64,000 nucleotides of DNA, taken from the NCBI GenBank assembly GCA_963691705.1, contig OY829539.1:61540327-61604326 (forward strand), written 5' to 3'. The DNA comes from Viola odorata. Taxonomy: Eukaryota; Streptophyta; Magnoliopsida; Malpighiales; Violaceae. Position 1 is the first letter of the stretch. Every line of letters begins with the position of its first letter. Positions 23,001-33,300 of the stretch are shown here, one piece after another. The notes beneath the pieces were generated by a model, which was not told where the DNA came from, did not search any database, and saw only the letters and a program-made list of their open reading frames with translations. The position numbers were made by a program, and so were the translations under genes.

Positions 23001-24300
23001 AAAGCTGTGACTTTGGGATTTCCAGGGCAAAAAGATCACTAACAATCAAGTCTATGAAAATCCATCGAGGTTGTGTACGAAACAAAATTATTCTTGTACT
23101 AAACTTGGATGAAGGAAATTAGATTGCATTTTTTTCTTCTTCTAGTGAATTGCATCTGGCCGATGCAAGTTGGATTTGAAAGCCCATTAAGCGATCCAGT
23201 TTGATCCAAGTTGGATCTGAAAGCCCATTAAGCTATATCCATTATGGTCCAATTCTAGTCGTGGCTTGTTATCTTCTTCATCTCTATTTTCTTTTTTTTG
23301 AAAGGCTTCATCTCTATTTCTTGTTACGCAAAACTTATTGTTTGAAAATAAATAAATTTTATTGTTAATTATCGTTAAAAATTTACAATTGAATCCATGA
23401 TTTAGTTCGTAATTTATAAAGACGGTGTTAATAAAATTTAGGGGACTAGAACTGGATTGTCTTACGAGCAAAAACAACTTAAGAGCAAATGTATTTTGAT
23501 TACTTTAAAAAAAAAAACGAAATATGTAAGTTATTCATGTAATTCCAAATATGTTTTATTTTTTATTATATTAGATAAATATCTTTTATTTATTTTTGGT
23601 ATTAAAAATTCAATTTTTTTATGCTATTAATAAATTTTAATTTATTTATGGTTTAAATAAGTTTAATTTATTTATGATATTAGATAAATATTTGGTAGAT
23701 GTTAGATTATAAATAAATTGATTAAAAATATATATAAAGATACTAAAAAAATTAATTATAACACTTGAAATGAATTATGCCCTTTATGGTCATTTTACAT
23801 CCAAACCATAGTTTTGGAAAACTGGACTACCAAACAGCACCCTCCGTTTCCCAGATATCGTTTTCCCACTGAATTTTTACAATTATTTTACCAAACAGCA
23901 TCCTCCGTTTCCCAAATGCTATTTTCCCACTGAACATTTTCCCACTGACCATTTCCCCACTAAACTGGACTGCCAAACAGACCCTGAGACCCAAAGAAGT
24001 GTAGTAGCTAGCCATTGAGTAACCGGCGGTTTCTGCAAGCAGAAAGATTGAGTCTTGGGTTTGAATTTGATGGTGTGAAAATTGGAGCTGCTCCATTACA
24101 GCATATGAAGATGTGACATGTTCTTGAAGGGCGGAGACGCGAACCATGAGCTGCTTCTTGGATCTTGAGACAGAGCCACCGTGTTCCGGCGGCCATGGGT
24201 GGTGGTGGCCGGTGAAGATCCTGGTGGTGAATTTTGAAGGGATTGAAGAAATGGGTGGTGGCAGTGGAGGATGGAGGGAGAATAACTTGGTTGCTGCCAT
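20017..24300 (-). CDS. CCB1: CCB1, cofactor assembly of complex C (cytochrome b6f), interrupted by an insertion
   Basis: Minus-strand pieces 24300-23986, 21154-21098, 20702-20578, 20454-20302 and 20203-20017. CCB1 is a thylakoid membrane protein needed to attach heme ci to cytochrome b6. Conserved stretches include [58 protein letters not shown] and [19 protein letters not shown]. Residues 1-60 form a plausible chloroplast transit peptide. The last three introns have GT-AG borders. The first gap, 23985-21155, is a TIR-bordered insertion. Deleting it joins the flanks in frame to 278 residues, close to my recollection of the Arabidopsis protein. The gap edges are not strong splice sites, so this copy may be inactive unless the insert is spliced out. 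Confidence 0.85.
21155..23985. mobile_element. 2.8 kb TIR-bearing insertion in CCB1 carrying a chaperonin-10 fragment (Pack-type element)
   Basis: The left edge GGCTCTGTTTGGGAGTCTGG and the inverted right edge GGGTCTGTTTGGCAGTCCAG form ~20 bp terminal inverted repeats. They resemble PIF/Harbinger-like ends (GGGTCTGTTTGG type). No clear target duplication is visible. The inside holds a chaperonin-10 gene piece on the plus strand, a CT repeat near 21448, a local duplication of the AAGCCCATTAAGC stretch near 23180-23235, and AT-rich sequence. No transposase frame is seen. A DNA transposon that captured genomic gene exons with their intron best fits this structure. Confidence 0.65.
21653..22779 (+). 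pseudogene. Partial chaperonin 10 (CPN10/GroES-like) gene within the CCB1 insertion
   Basis: Two exons, 21653-21792 and 22731-22779, encode the C-terminal two thirds of a mitochondrial-type 10 kDa co-chaperonin. Visible motifs are [36 protein letters not shown] and [15 protein letters not shown]. The intron between them is ~940 bp with GT-AG borders, so genomic DNA rather than cDNA was copied. The expected first coding exon (about 35 residues, MAKRLIPTLNRV-type) is missing. Upstream of the acceptor there is a CT-rich, 5'-leader-like stretch (21440-21600). GroES needs its N-terminal strand for the barrel fold and seven-fold assembly, so a functional product is unlikely. The exons themselves show no stop or frameshift. 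Confidence 0.88.
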
Positions 24301-24857
24301 TTTCAGTCTTGCAGGAGAACCAGTAAATAGTATAGAATCTTGAGATTTTAGCTCTGCAAGAAAAACTTATCGTCTACTCTTCTGTGCAATGCGATGATGG
24401 ATGATGGATGGTCAGGATTTTTTTGTTTCTCTTTTGGGTCAATAGATAACAGATAAAATAAATAAAATTATAAAGTTAGTTCTAGTTTTTGCCACAATGC
24501 CTGTGACACTACCACTCAAACATTTTATTTATTTTTCTTTTTGAACGTGTAATAAAATAAAACTTTTATTTTTTTATTTTAAAGTTGATTATATTATTAA
24601 TTATTATTACGATATGTTATTTATACACTGTTTTATTCCTTTTTGTTTTTGTGATATTTTAATTGATGATTAACGACCATTATTTATAAACTGTTTCGAA
24701 ATAGTACCCAAAAAAAACTGTTTAGAAAAAAAAAAGAATAAAGAGAAAAAACTAATTATTGATCCGCAAATCATTATATCCATAGAATTAAAAGAATACT
24801 ATAGAAATCTCAATTTTGTAAGTAAGCAATGATTATAATTAATATGATTATAATTAA
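24301..24857. other. Upstream region of CCB1
   Basis: Sequence preceding the CCB1 start on the minus strand, presumably 5' leader and promoter, changing to AT-rich DNA beyond ~24450. No TATA box is obvious. Confidence 0.4.
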
Positions 24858-24859
24858 TA

Positions 24860-25119
24860 CTCCCTCTGGCACGAATTAAATGACTTCCTCGCATCCTAAT
24901 ATTCAGTAGGGAACGCATATTGAGGAGGCCGGATGATTCACTATTTGACCCCAAAAAAATTCGTACTTTTTTTCGAACGTACGTTAAGCCTTAACGTACT
25001 TCCGAGAAAAAATTAGGAGCAAAATTGTCTCAAATAGTGACTGTTCCGGCCGTTTTAAGATATGTGCCGAAACAATAAAAGCAAATGCTAAAACGTCATT
25101 TAATTCGGACCGGAGGGAG
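24860..25119 (-). mobile_element. Stowaway-like foldback MITE, copy B
   Basis: 260 bp element from CTCCCTCTGGCACGAATTAA to GGACCGGAGGGAG with flanking TA (24858-24859, 25120-25121). It is inverted relative to copy A and very similar to it, including ACGTACGTTAA and the GGCCGG arms. Together A and B flank the CCB1 gene in opposite orientations. Confidence 0.87.
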
Positions 25120-25121
25120 TA

Positions 25122-28100
25122 TAAAAACTACTGAAAATCAAACCGTAACGAACAATATGAGGGTGAAATATAAAAAAATAATAAACCGATATTTTTTCAT
25201 CGTTATAGCCTCTACTATATTAGTTACATATCACTCCATTTTTTTTTTTTACTGTTTCTTATTATTTCTTGTACTTTTAACTACTAAAAATCTCAATTTG
25301 TAGGATTTATATTGTAAACTCTAAACTTGTAAAAGTTGAAGTAAAATTTAAAAAACTATAGAGTTTTTACTTCATTTCATTAGGGTTTCCTCGATTGTTG
25401 GATCTTGTTTCCAGTGTTGGGCCTTCAAGTCCTTTGTATTTTATTCTCGGGCATCTACGTGAATCATAGTCTATATTGAGTCTTTACCGAAAATTTGTCA
25501 CCAATTGAATTAAATCAACCTCTCTTTATTTACTGTTTTTGTCTTCTCTGTTTATTTAATTAATTGCAACACAGACCCCCCATTATTGGTATTAATCACG
25601 GTTACAAAAATTGGTCATATTAAGGAATTAAAATTATCCTGAAATTTTTATAGATCGATCCTTTTACCACTTGCTACAATTTTAATTAATTATGCATGAT
25701 GAATTGTAATACTTTATTTTTGATAGTTTCGGCAACCATCACAACAAGAAAAAAGAAAGCCCAACCCAGAGCCTCAACTCAACAATACAGTATGTATATA
25801 TCCTTGCTCAGAAAAATAAAATCTGGAATTTTTGTTGCATGCCTACCTGTTCCTCTGGACCACCCTTAATTTATTATCAATTTAATTTATATATGCGTAC
25901 CATAATTATAAATTTATCATCACCTGCAATTCATTGCATTGCAGTTGAACTCTCTCAATTTTGGAAAATAATATATTGATGCATTTTATACACTCTTTCT
26001 GTTTAAAAATAGATATCGTTTAAAGTTTTTTTTACATACATATAGTTTCTACAGCTAAAAATATGATTTATATTTTCAAAAATATTCATTTCTCTCTCTT
26101 TGAAGACAGTTAAAATTTAAATTATGAGCACAATGGAGAGAAATTAGAAAAGTGAAAGCTACATATTTCACTTTTCTTTAAAATTGAATAAAACCTAAAA
26201 TATGAAATTTCAAAAAAAAAATATAATGTTGTAAATTTTATTCAATCTCTCTAACAAAATTTATTATATTATTTCAATTTTAAATTTAACTCTCATTTTT
26301 CGATTGAAAAAAATGATTTTAATTTTAGTATAAAATCGACAATTATGGTAGTTAAGACAATTAAAAAAATATTGACATCCTAGTTATACTTTTTACAATT
26401 GTTTTAGTTTACAATTTAAGGGCATAACTTTTGGATTTTTTTAGTCTATATACTCTTTTATGTATGTCTAATACATTTCTAAAAAAATATTGACATCTAA
26501 AAAGTATTGCGTTTTGTAAGAATTTATTTATCATAAAAGAATATTTTAACTACTAAAGTTATTTTATAATATAATATATATAAATTATATTTTAAAAATA
26601 TATAAAATCGACTTTTCTTTATCGTGTGGTGTCCTATAATTTCAAGTGTCAAAATATTGTGTTCCACGTTCGTTACTATGGTCCATAGTGACCAATATAA
26701 CTTTGTGTATTTTAGTAATTTGGTATGCATACATTACAATCCATGAAAGCGCTCCTCTATCTGCATATTCTGCAGTTAATTGCAGAGAAATGTCATGTTA
26801 GTGTGTGTGGGTGGTGGTGGTGGTGAAATTAGAGACACTTTAGACTTCCTGCTCTCCTCCTACTCAAGATTCTTAAGGCGGATAGGATCCCTAACCTATC
26901 AATAACTCTAAGGCGTACTCCTAATAAAGTTTAATTAAGAGGTTGATTAAACTTGAGGAGAGACCTTCCCCAATCTAAAAGAGAATTTCTTCTATTCCTA
27001 TAAATTGGATTTTACTCTATTTCTAATTGGTTCGCAAATTAGAATCTTTCAACGAACCAATTAATTGCCTGCAAGTTCCTATCAACGATGTAGCATCCAA
27101 CGTCTCTAAAAAAAGTTGTACTTGTTCAAATTAGAATCTAAGGTGATCAAGTTCAAACCAAATATGAACAATTTCACATTTAAATAAAAAGAGTAAAAAT
27201 ATAAAAGTGAAATTTATAAAGCTCAATTTGATCTCACAACAAGTTAAATCATGATCCTAGAGTTTTTATCAAAAAATGAAGAAAATTAGCTAGAATGCGT
27301 CATAATTAAATCAATGGGAGAAATGTGCATGAATTAATTAAATCCGAAAAGAAGAAGAAATTAATATGATAGATAGAAAACAGTAGCAGAATTGGAACGA
27401 GAGGGAAGAAGAGACAGACCTCTCTTCCCACGCTAGATTTTTAATAAAATCCTAATCCTATAAAATTGGATAAAATCTAATTTAAAATAGTCTTAATCTC
27501 CTGAAAAGTTCAAAATAGACTTTAAGAAGTCTAATAGGAGTTGGAGTCTACAAAATAGGACTTATGGAAGCAAGATGCGCGGGCGCGCGTCTTCTAATGT
27601 GCGGCCCAAGTCTAGACCCAAGTGATTGGTCTTGGTCTCGTTGACTTTCTGGCTCTCAGAAGCAGATCTGGCTGACTCTCCCCCAGGCCTGGGAAAGAGT
27701 CCAGCAACTCTTTTAACTTTCCACCAACTTTATGCTTTTGATGAGATTTTTCAGTTCCTCTTCAATGATTTGGTTTTGTAACCTATTGTCTGCATAAAGG
27801 AATGAAAAAGACCCATAATCAGCAGAATTATCATCTAAAATAACAAGAAAGGATGATGAATAATTCAACATTTTAGCACTTTAATCAGTGTGTTTATCTA
27901 GAGCTTACTATTAGTGCATAACCTCTTAATTATGGGGCTCTAATGATAAAAAAAAAAGATCAACCAAATAATACCGGGGAATTATACCTGAAAATATAAT
28001 ATGATGCATTTTGTTGTTTTAATTATATTTTTTCTCTCGGACGGCTTGCACAAAACAAATGTTAATTATCTATAATAACAAGATATTTTTTTATTAACTA

Positions 28101-28650
28101 TGGAAACTATACCATAAAATATTAATTATAATTAAATGATAAGAAATGTTTAGATATCTGACCATATCCGCACAAAATTAATCTCCATTAAAAAAATATC
28201 AGAAAAGAAAAATAAATAAAGCACCTAACATATTCTCACACACAAAAAAACACTAGTGCCGACCATTTATTTAAGAGTTATTACCATGTTAATCATCGAG
28301 AGTCTCTCCTTAATTTTTTACTAGATATTGGTATATAACGGTCTATGATTTACTTATTAAAATTTCTTGAGATAAAAAGTTTGATAAATTTCTTGATTCG
28401 TTCCCGTATATTTAATTATAGAAGGAGAATCAATGCTATTTAAGAATATACCAACCATAATTATAGTAAAAAATGATAATTTTTTTATTTATTTTATAAA
28501 AAATGTACTCCATAATTTATCCACAACATACAAGGTGCACGTTTTTAAGCAAAAGAAAATCAGAGACAAATAATATTATAATAATAATAAAAAGACTTTA
28601 ATTCTCGATATAAAATTAACCTTACTTTTACCAAATGGCGAACCAAGTAG
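25122..28650. other. 3.5 kb AT-rich intergenic region
   Basis: I find no supported gene on either strand. The sequence is dominated by A/T runs and short random open frames, with a slightly more GC-rich stretch at 26750-27750 that has no recognised product. It may hold degraded transposon sequence, but I cannot delimit any element. Confidence 0.45.
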
Positions 28651-28759
28651 GACAACTTGTGTTGTGCGGGCAGGCTAACGAGCCATGGCTCGAGCCACGC
28701 CACGCATTCAAGCGCGCGAATCAACGTTTCAATGTTCTAACCATAACCGTTCTCAGAGA

Positions 28760-29115
28760 GGAAAAAAATCACAAAATTCAAAAAAATCTAAAAAAAAACT
28801 GATCTTTCTCTTCTTGTGGTGTGTTATGTGTTTGTCTGTCTATGAGTACGGTTTCTTTCTTTGGTTTCCTACTCTCTCTCTATCTCTTTAAAAACAAACC
28901 AAAAAAAAAATCCCTAAGCCAATCAGCACAATTCCTTAACACCGCACTCCCCCAAAAAAAAACCTCTCCCCCTTTTATCGCTCTCTATTGCTCGCGCTGT
29001 CTTTGTTATTTTCTCTACTATTGGGGGAAAAAAATCATTCCTGGGTTCGTTTTGTTTTATTGAGGTGCTGATTTTTGCTGGGCGGAGCAGTGAGGAGGAG
29101 TGCGGTTTTGTTAAG
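28760..29115 (+). promoter_or_regulatory. Promoter and noncoding first exon of the NFRKB-like gene
   Basis: A pyrimidine-rich leader-like stretch ends at a strong donor (TTAAG then GTATGG) at 29115. The coding ATG is 1.25 kb downstream, so a long intron in the 5' untranslated region is likely. Its acceptor could not be fixed. CTCTCTCTCTATCTC-type repeats at ~28870 are common around plant transcription starts. Confidence 0.45.
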
Positions 29116-30367
29116 GTATGGTGTTTTTCGTTTTTGGGTTTTTTTACTTCTCTAGGGTTTTGCTCTGTTTTCGATTAGAAAGAGTACTCCTTTGTTGTTG
29201 TTGCTTGGATAATTCAGTTTTTTTTTTCAGTGCCCTTAATCATGTTTTCGTGTTTATTTGGGGATTTTGATTCATGTCGGTCTGTTGCTAATGCAATTTG
29301 GCTCACTTCCGATGGTGTTCGCTTGCTGCATTGTTAGATAAAGGATTTACTTATCATCGAATGGTTTTCTGGGTCCCTGTTGATTATTCAGTATGGGTTT
29401 TGTTTTTGTTGCAGAAGTCGGGATTGAATGCCGGATTTTTGAATTCTGTACTTTTTAAAAATATATTTTTAGTATCAATTAGTTTCTTTACTTGAAGTAG
29501 TTGGAGCTCCAATAAGGCTGCAGCTGTCGGTCAATATTAGGAGTCCAGTTGGTCCGTGAATTTCCATTTCTATTTTTCTTTTAATTGAAGAAAAAAAAAT
29601 GAACTAAACAAGTGCTTTAGTAATGGCTTTTGTTGCCATCAAGCTCCATGATTACTGACGTACTTGTCAAACTCATCACTCTGGTTTGTTGATAGCTTTC
29701 AGTTTTAATGATAAAGTTGGTTGCTTGTTGCTTCAGTGCTGAGTTTTGGCTTCTGTCATGCTGAGGATTGAAGCTTCTCGTGCCTTACCGTTCTAATACA
29801 CCACTTTTTAGTCTTTTGAATTGATTTTTGTTAACAGATTATTCTTGTTGACGCACGTGCATTAATTGATTACTACTGTTAGGGGTGTTTATACTGTTTA
29901 CATGATTGGCATTATGCCCTTATCTAATTACCTTCAATCAGCCATGACTAGTATTCTAAACAGTTGGTTTGCAATTGGTGTAAAGAGTCCCTTTTTTTTC
30001 CCAAAAAAGAAAAGAAAATTAATATTACTGCTCCTACTACGTTTGTGCCAGACCATCATAATAATTATTATGCAAAATAATTTCTTTCAAATGTGGAAAA
30101 TGACTCTTTATTTGCTAGTTGGGGAATGATTATGTAATGTCGATTGTTTTATGGCCATTTTAGTAGATACCTCCTAAAATTTGTTTAGGTGCTATTCAGA
30201 GCTTAAGCCATTCATTAATCTGGGCCATCACTTGACGGATTAAGATCTATACTTAAAATCTGCTCTTCAATGTTGTAACAGTTATCATATTGCGGAAAGG
30301 TGTTATGTAGATGTATTGATTATGCCAAGTATAATCCTCCATTGAGGGTGAGTTGAAAGCTTGTGCC

Positions 30368-33300
30368 ATGGTAGCTGATCATAGTAGAAAACGGCTTAAT
30401 GGTTCCAGCATAGCCGGTTGCAGTTCCTTGGAGCAGCATAGGATCAAGAAGAAAAAGTTGGAATCTCCCAAAAATGATGTAAATGTGAAGTATCTTATCT
30501 CTCTTAAGTGGGATGGCAGCCGAAAAAAGGTTGTTGCCAAAAGGGAGCAAATTGGTATAAGCCAGAGAGTTGTGAGGCCGTTTGTTGATTCTGTTCCTCA
30601 TCATCACAAAATCTTGGCAGATTCTTTTGCCCTCCCAAAAGAAATTTATCAATTGGAGAATTTGGAAGAGGTGCTTTCATATGAGGTAGCCGTAATTCTA
30701 TCATAAATGTCACCATCTTTCCATGCATAGTTTTCCATTTTTCTTACTTATCTATGATATTGGATGGAATATGATGCAGACTTGGCAGACACTGTTATCA
30801 GAAAAAGAGAGAAATGATCTTATGCAGTTCCTACCTGCGGGATCAAATGCTGAGGAAGTTGTAGAAGCATTGCTTGCTGGGGACAACTTTAATTTTGGAA
30901 ATCCTTTTCTCAAATGGCAAGTATTTGGTATATGGTCTCTATTTCTTTGAGAGAATCACTTCTCTTTGTAATGCATTTCTAGATACAGAAGCATATGAGC
31001 TTTGCACACTTCATACTTATTTGTTTTATTGCGACATGAAATGTTTCCTCCTCAAAAAAGTGGGAAAATAATTTTCTCGAGGTTGCAAAACCCCAAAAGA
31101 ACTTTGTATAAAGGACTCAAATTTTCTTTTTGTATTCTGTTATTTGTATAATTAACATTTTATGTGGGACAGTTTTATCTGCTTTCATTGGTTTGATTAT
31201 GGTTCATGCTCTACATCTTGCACATCCTTCTTGCTCTTCCCTTACTCCTTTCTTGCTTCTCTGTGTCCCTTTTATCTTTGGGTTCAAGGATTGAAGCTTG
31301 GGCTCTAATCAAAGGTCCCTGGAACCTTGAGTTTGCTGACACGAGTTCATGACTTTATTTCGATACATGGTATATGGGTTGGGTCTTCTAGAAGACTGCC
31401 TTACCTATACTTTTCTTGCCTAAGTTGCTGCCTGTGGTTTTTCTGGTGTTTTAGAATTAGGAATGAAGTATATACTTCTCATGTTAATTGGATTTCTGAA
31501 TAAGGGTGTACCCTGTTTATGAAGTATGGTATGATTCTAAATGTTGAATTGGACTCTTTGTCTGCAACATGTTCTTGCAGGGGTTCTTCACTTTGTTTGG
31601 GTAATCTTCATCCTGATGCAGTTCTTTGTCGGGAACAGAGTTTGAAGGCTGATAAGAAAGCATACTACTTAGAGATACAGAAGTATCATCATGAGTATGT
31701 CAATCATCTATGATATGTGTTTTACTTGTATGTGCAACTTTATTTTTGTTTTCTTAATTTCTGTTTTATATTTATGGCAGCATGATAAAATATTTGCAGA
31801 AGGTGAAGAATACATGGGAAAGCATCAAGGATCCAGAGAAAGATTTTTTGCAGAAAATATGGAGGTTGATCCTCCTTGTACCCTTGTGAAATTTCTTTAA
31901 ATTGGGCTGCTTTAGAGTAACCAATGCTAAACTTGTTACAGATCTCTGCCTTGTGTAACATGATACTGCTTGGCTGTATGGCTTTGTGCTTGTGCGGTTA
32001 AATTACTATTTCCTAAGTGTGAAAAGATTTGGTGATTGGTACTATAATTTAGTAATGGGAAGGAAGATTTGATCTCACTATGTACATGTGTCTCCTTCAG
32101 CTAGGTTGTAAAAAATGGTGGGCTTAACTTCCATATTGGTCGATTTTAGAAACTATTACCCATTAGGTTGTGGAGTTCTGTTGAGATCAACCATAACTTG
32201 TATCAGTCTAAACTAGATTAATGAGGTTATTTGTGATTATTTGGAACTCGTGGTGTTTTGATTAAGAAGAATCTTTAAGCTCATAAGATTATAACTACTT
32301 TAAGCTCATAAGATTATAACTAGTCGCTACCGCTAAGTACTTTGGTGTCACGTGAAAATTGAAGTTCCTAGCTGCTTTGCAGCTGACTAGATATATGATT
32401 ATTTATATTCATGTTTGGCTCCGGTGACTTATGAAGTTCAATGGCAAGAGTGTGAACTTTGATCTTTTTGAGTCTGCATTAACAAGATGTTTGGTTAATT
32501 TCTTTATTTGATGGCCATTTCCCCCCCCCCCCCCAAATAGGTCCAGGAGAAAAGCAGAGACAAAAATGCCCTCAATTGCAACTGCGACTAGATTTCACAA
32601 CCCCAGGGAGAGGGTATCAGCTACATCTGAATCCTGCTCTTTGGTTGGGGAGGAGACAGCATGTAGTAGTGATGATCAAAATTCTTCATCAATGAAGGGT
32701 CGAGAGCTCCCAACACGGTGATTAGCTTTCCTGTTAAAAACTTACCTGTTGTTACCCTCTTAGTTGGCAAGGATTTTAGAGATGAGATTCTAATTAATTA
32801 TAGTTTTCTCTTGAACTGCTTTCACTCTCCTAGAACAATTAATCACCTGTAGCTACATCTTTGGAAAACAAGTTGAAAAGCTTTCAACAGTGTCTCTCTG
32901 ATCTGATTCTCCTGCCTAAAAGATAATTCAAAACTATTTCCATAATTTTATCTGCCACTGAAAAATCAACCTTCAACAATATTGTATACGTACCAGAGCA
33001 TGTAGAGATTATTTTTTTTCCTCTTGTTATTTGCATATGTAGAGAGTTGTAGCACATTGTTGAATGCTACACCTGGGTCCAGGTAGCTAGATTGCTTGGT
33101 ACTAGATTCCTCATAAGCCTCACCACTAGAACACAGAATAAACCTCATTTTTAGTTTAAATGTGTTCATACTGTGAAAGCTTGCCATTTATTGGATTTAT
33201 GTGCATTAGAGAACTCCAATCCATATCCCTATAAAATGGGTAGTTTGTCTCCTCCTTTAGTTGCATTTCTCATCAATGTACAACACTGAATGGTCTGGCA

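Noticed and set aside
24258..24300. Reading the CCB1 start region as a separate 157-codon minus-strand gene (23827-24300)
   Set aside because: Its N-terminal ~105 residues are CCB1 exon 1. The rest reads through the terminal part of the inserted element into repetitive SGKM-type sequence.
26524..26730. 68-codon minus-strand frame in the 25-28 kb region
   Set aside because: Very AT-rich, Ile/Tyr/Lys-biased translation typical of random open frames.
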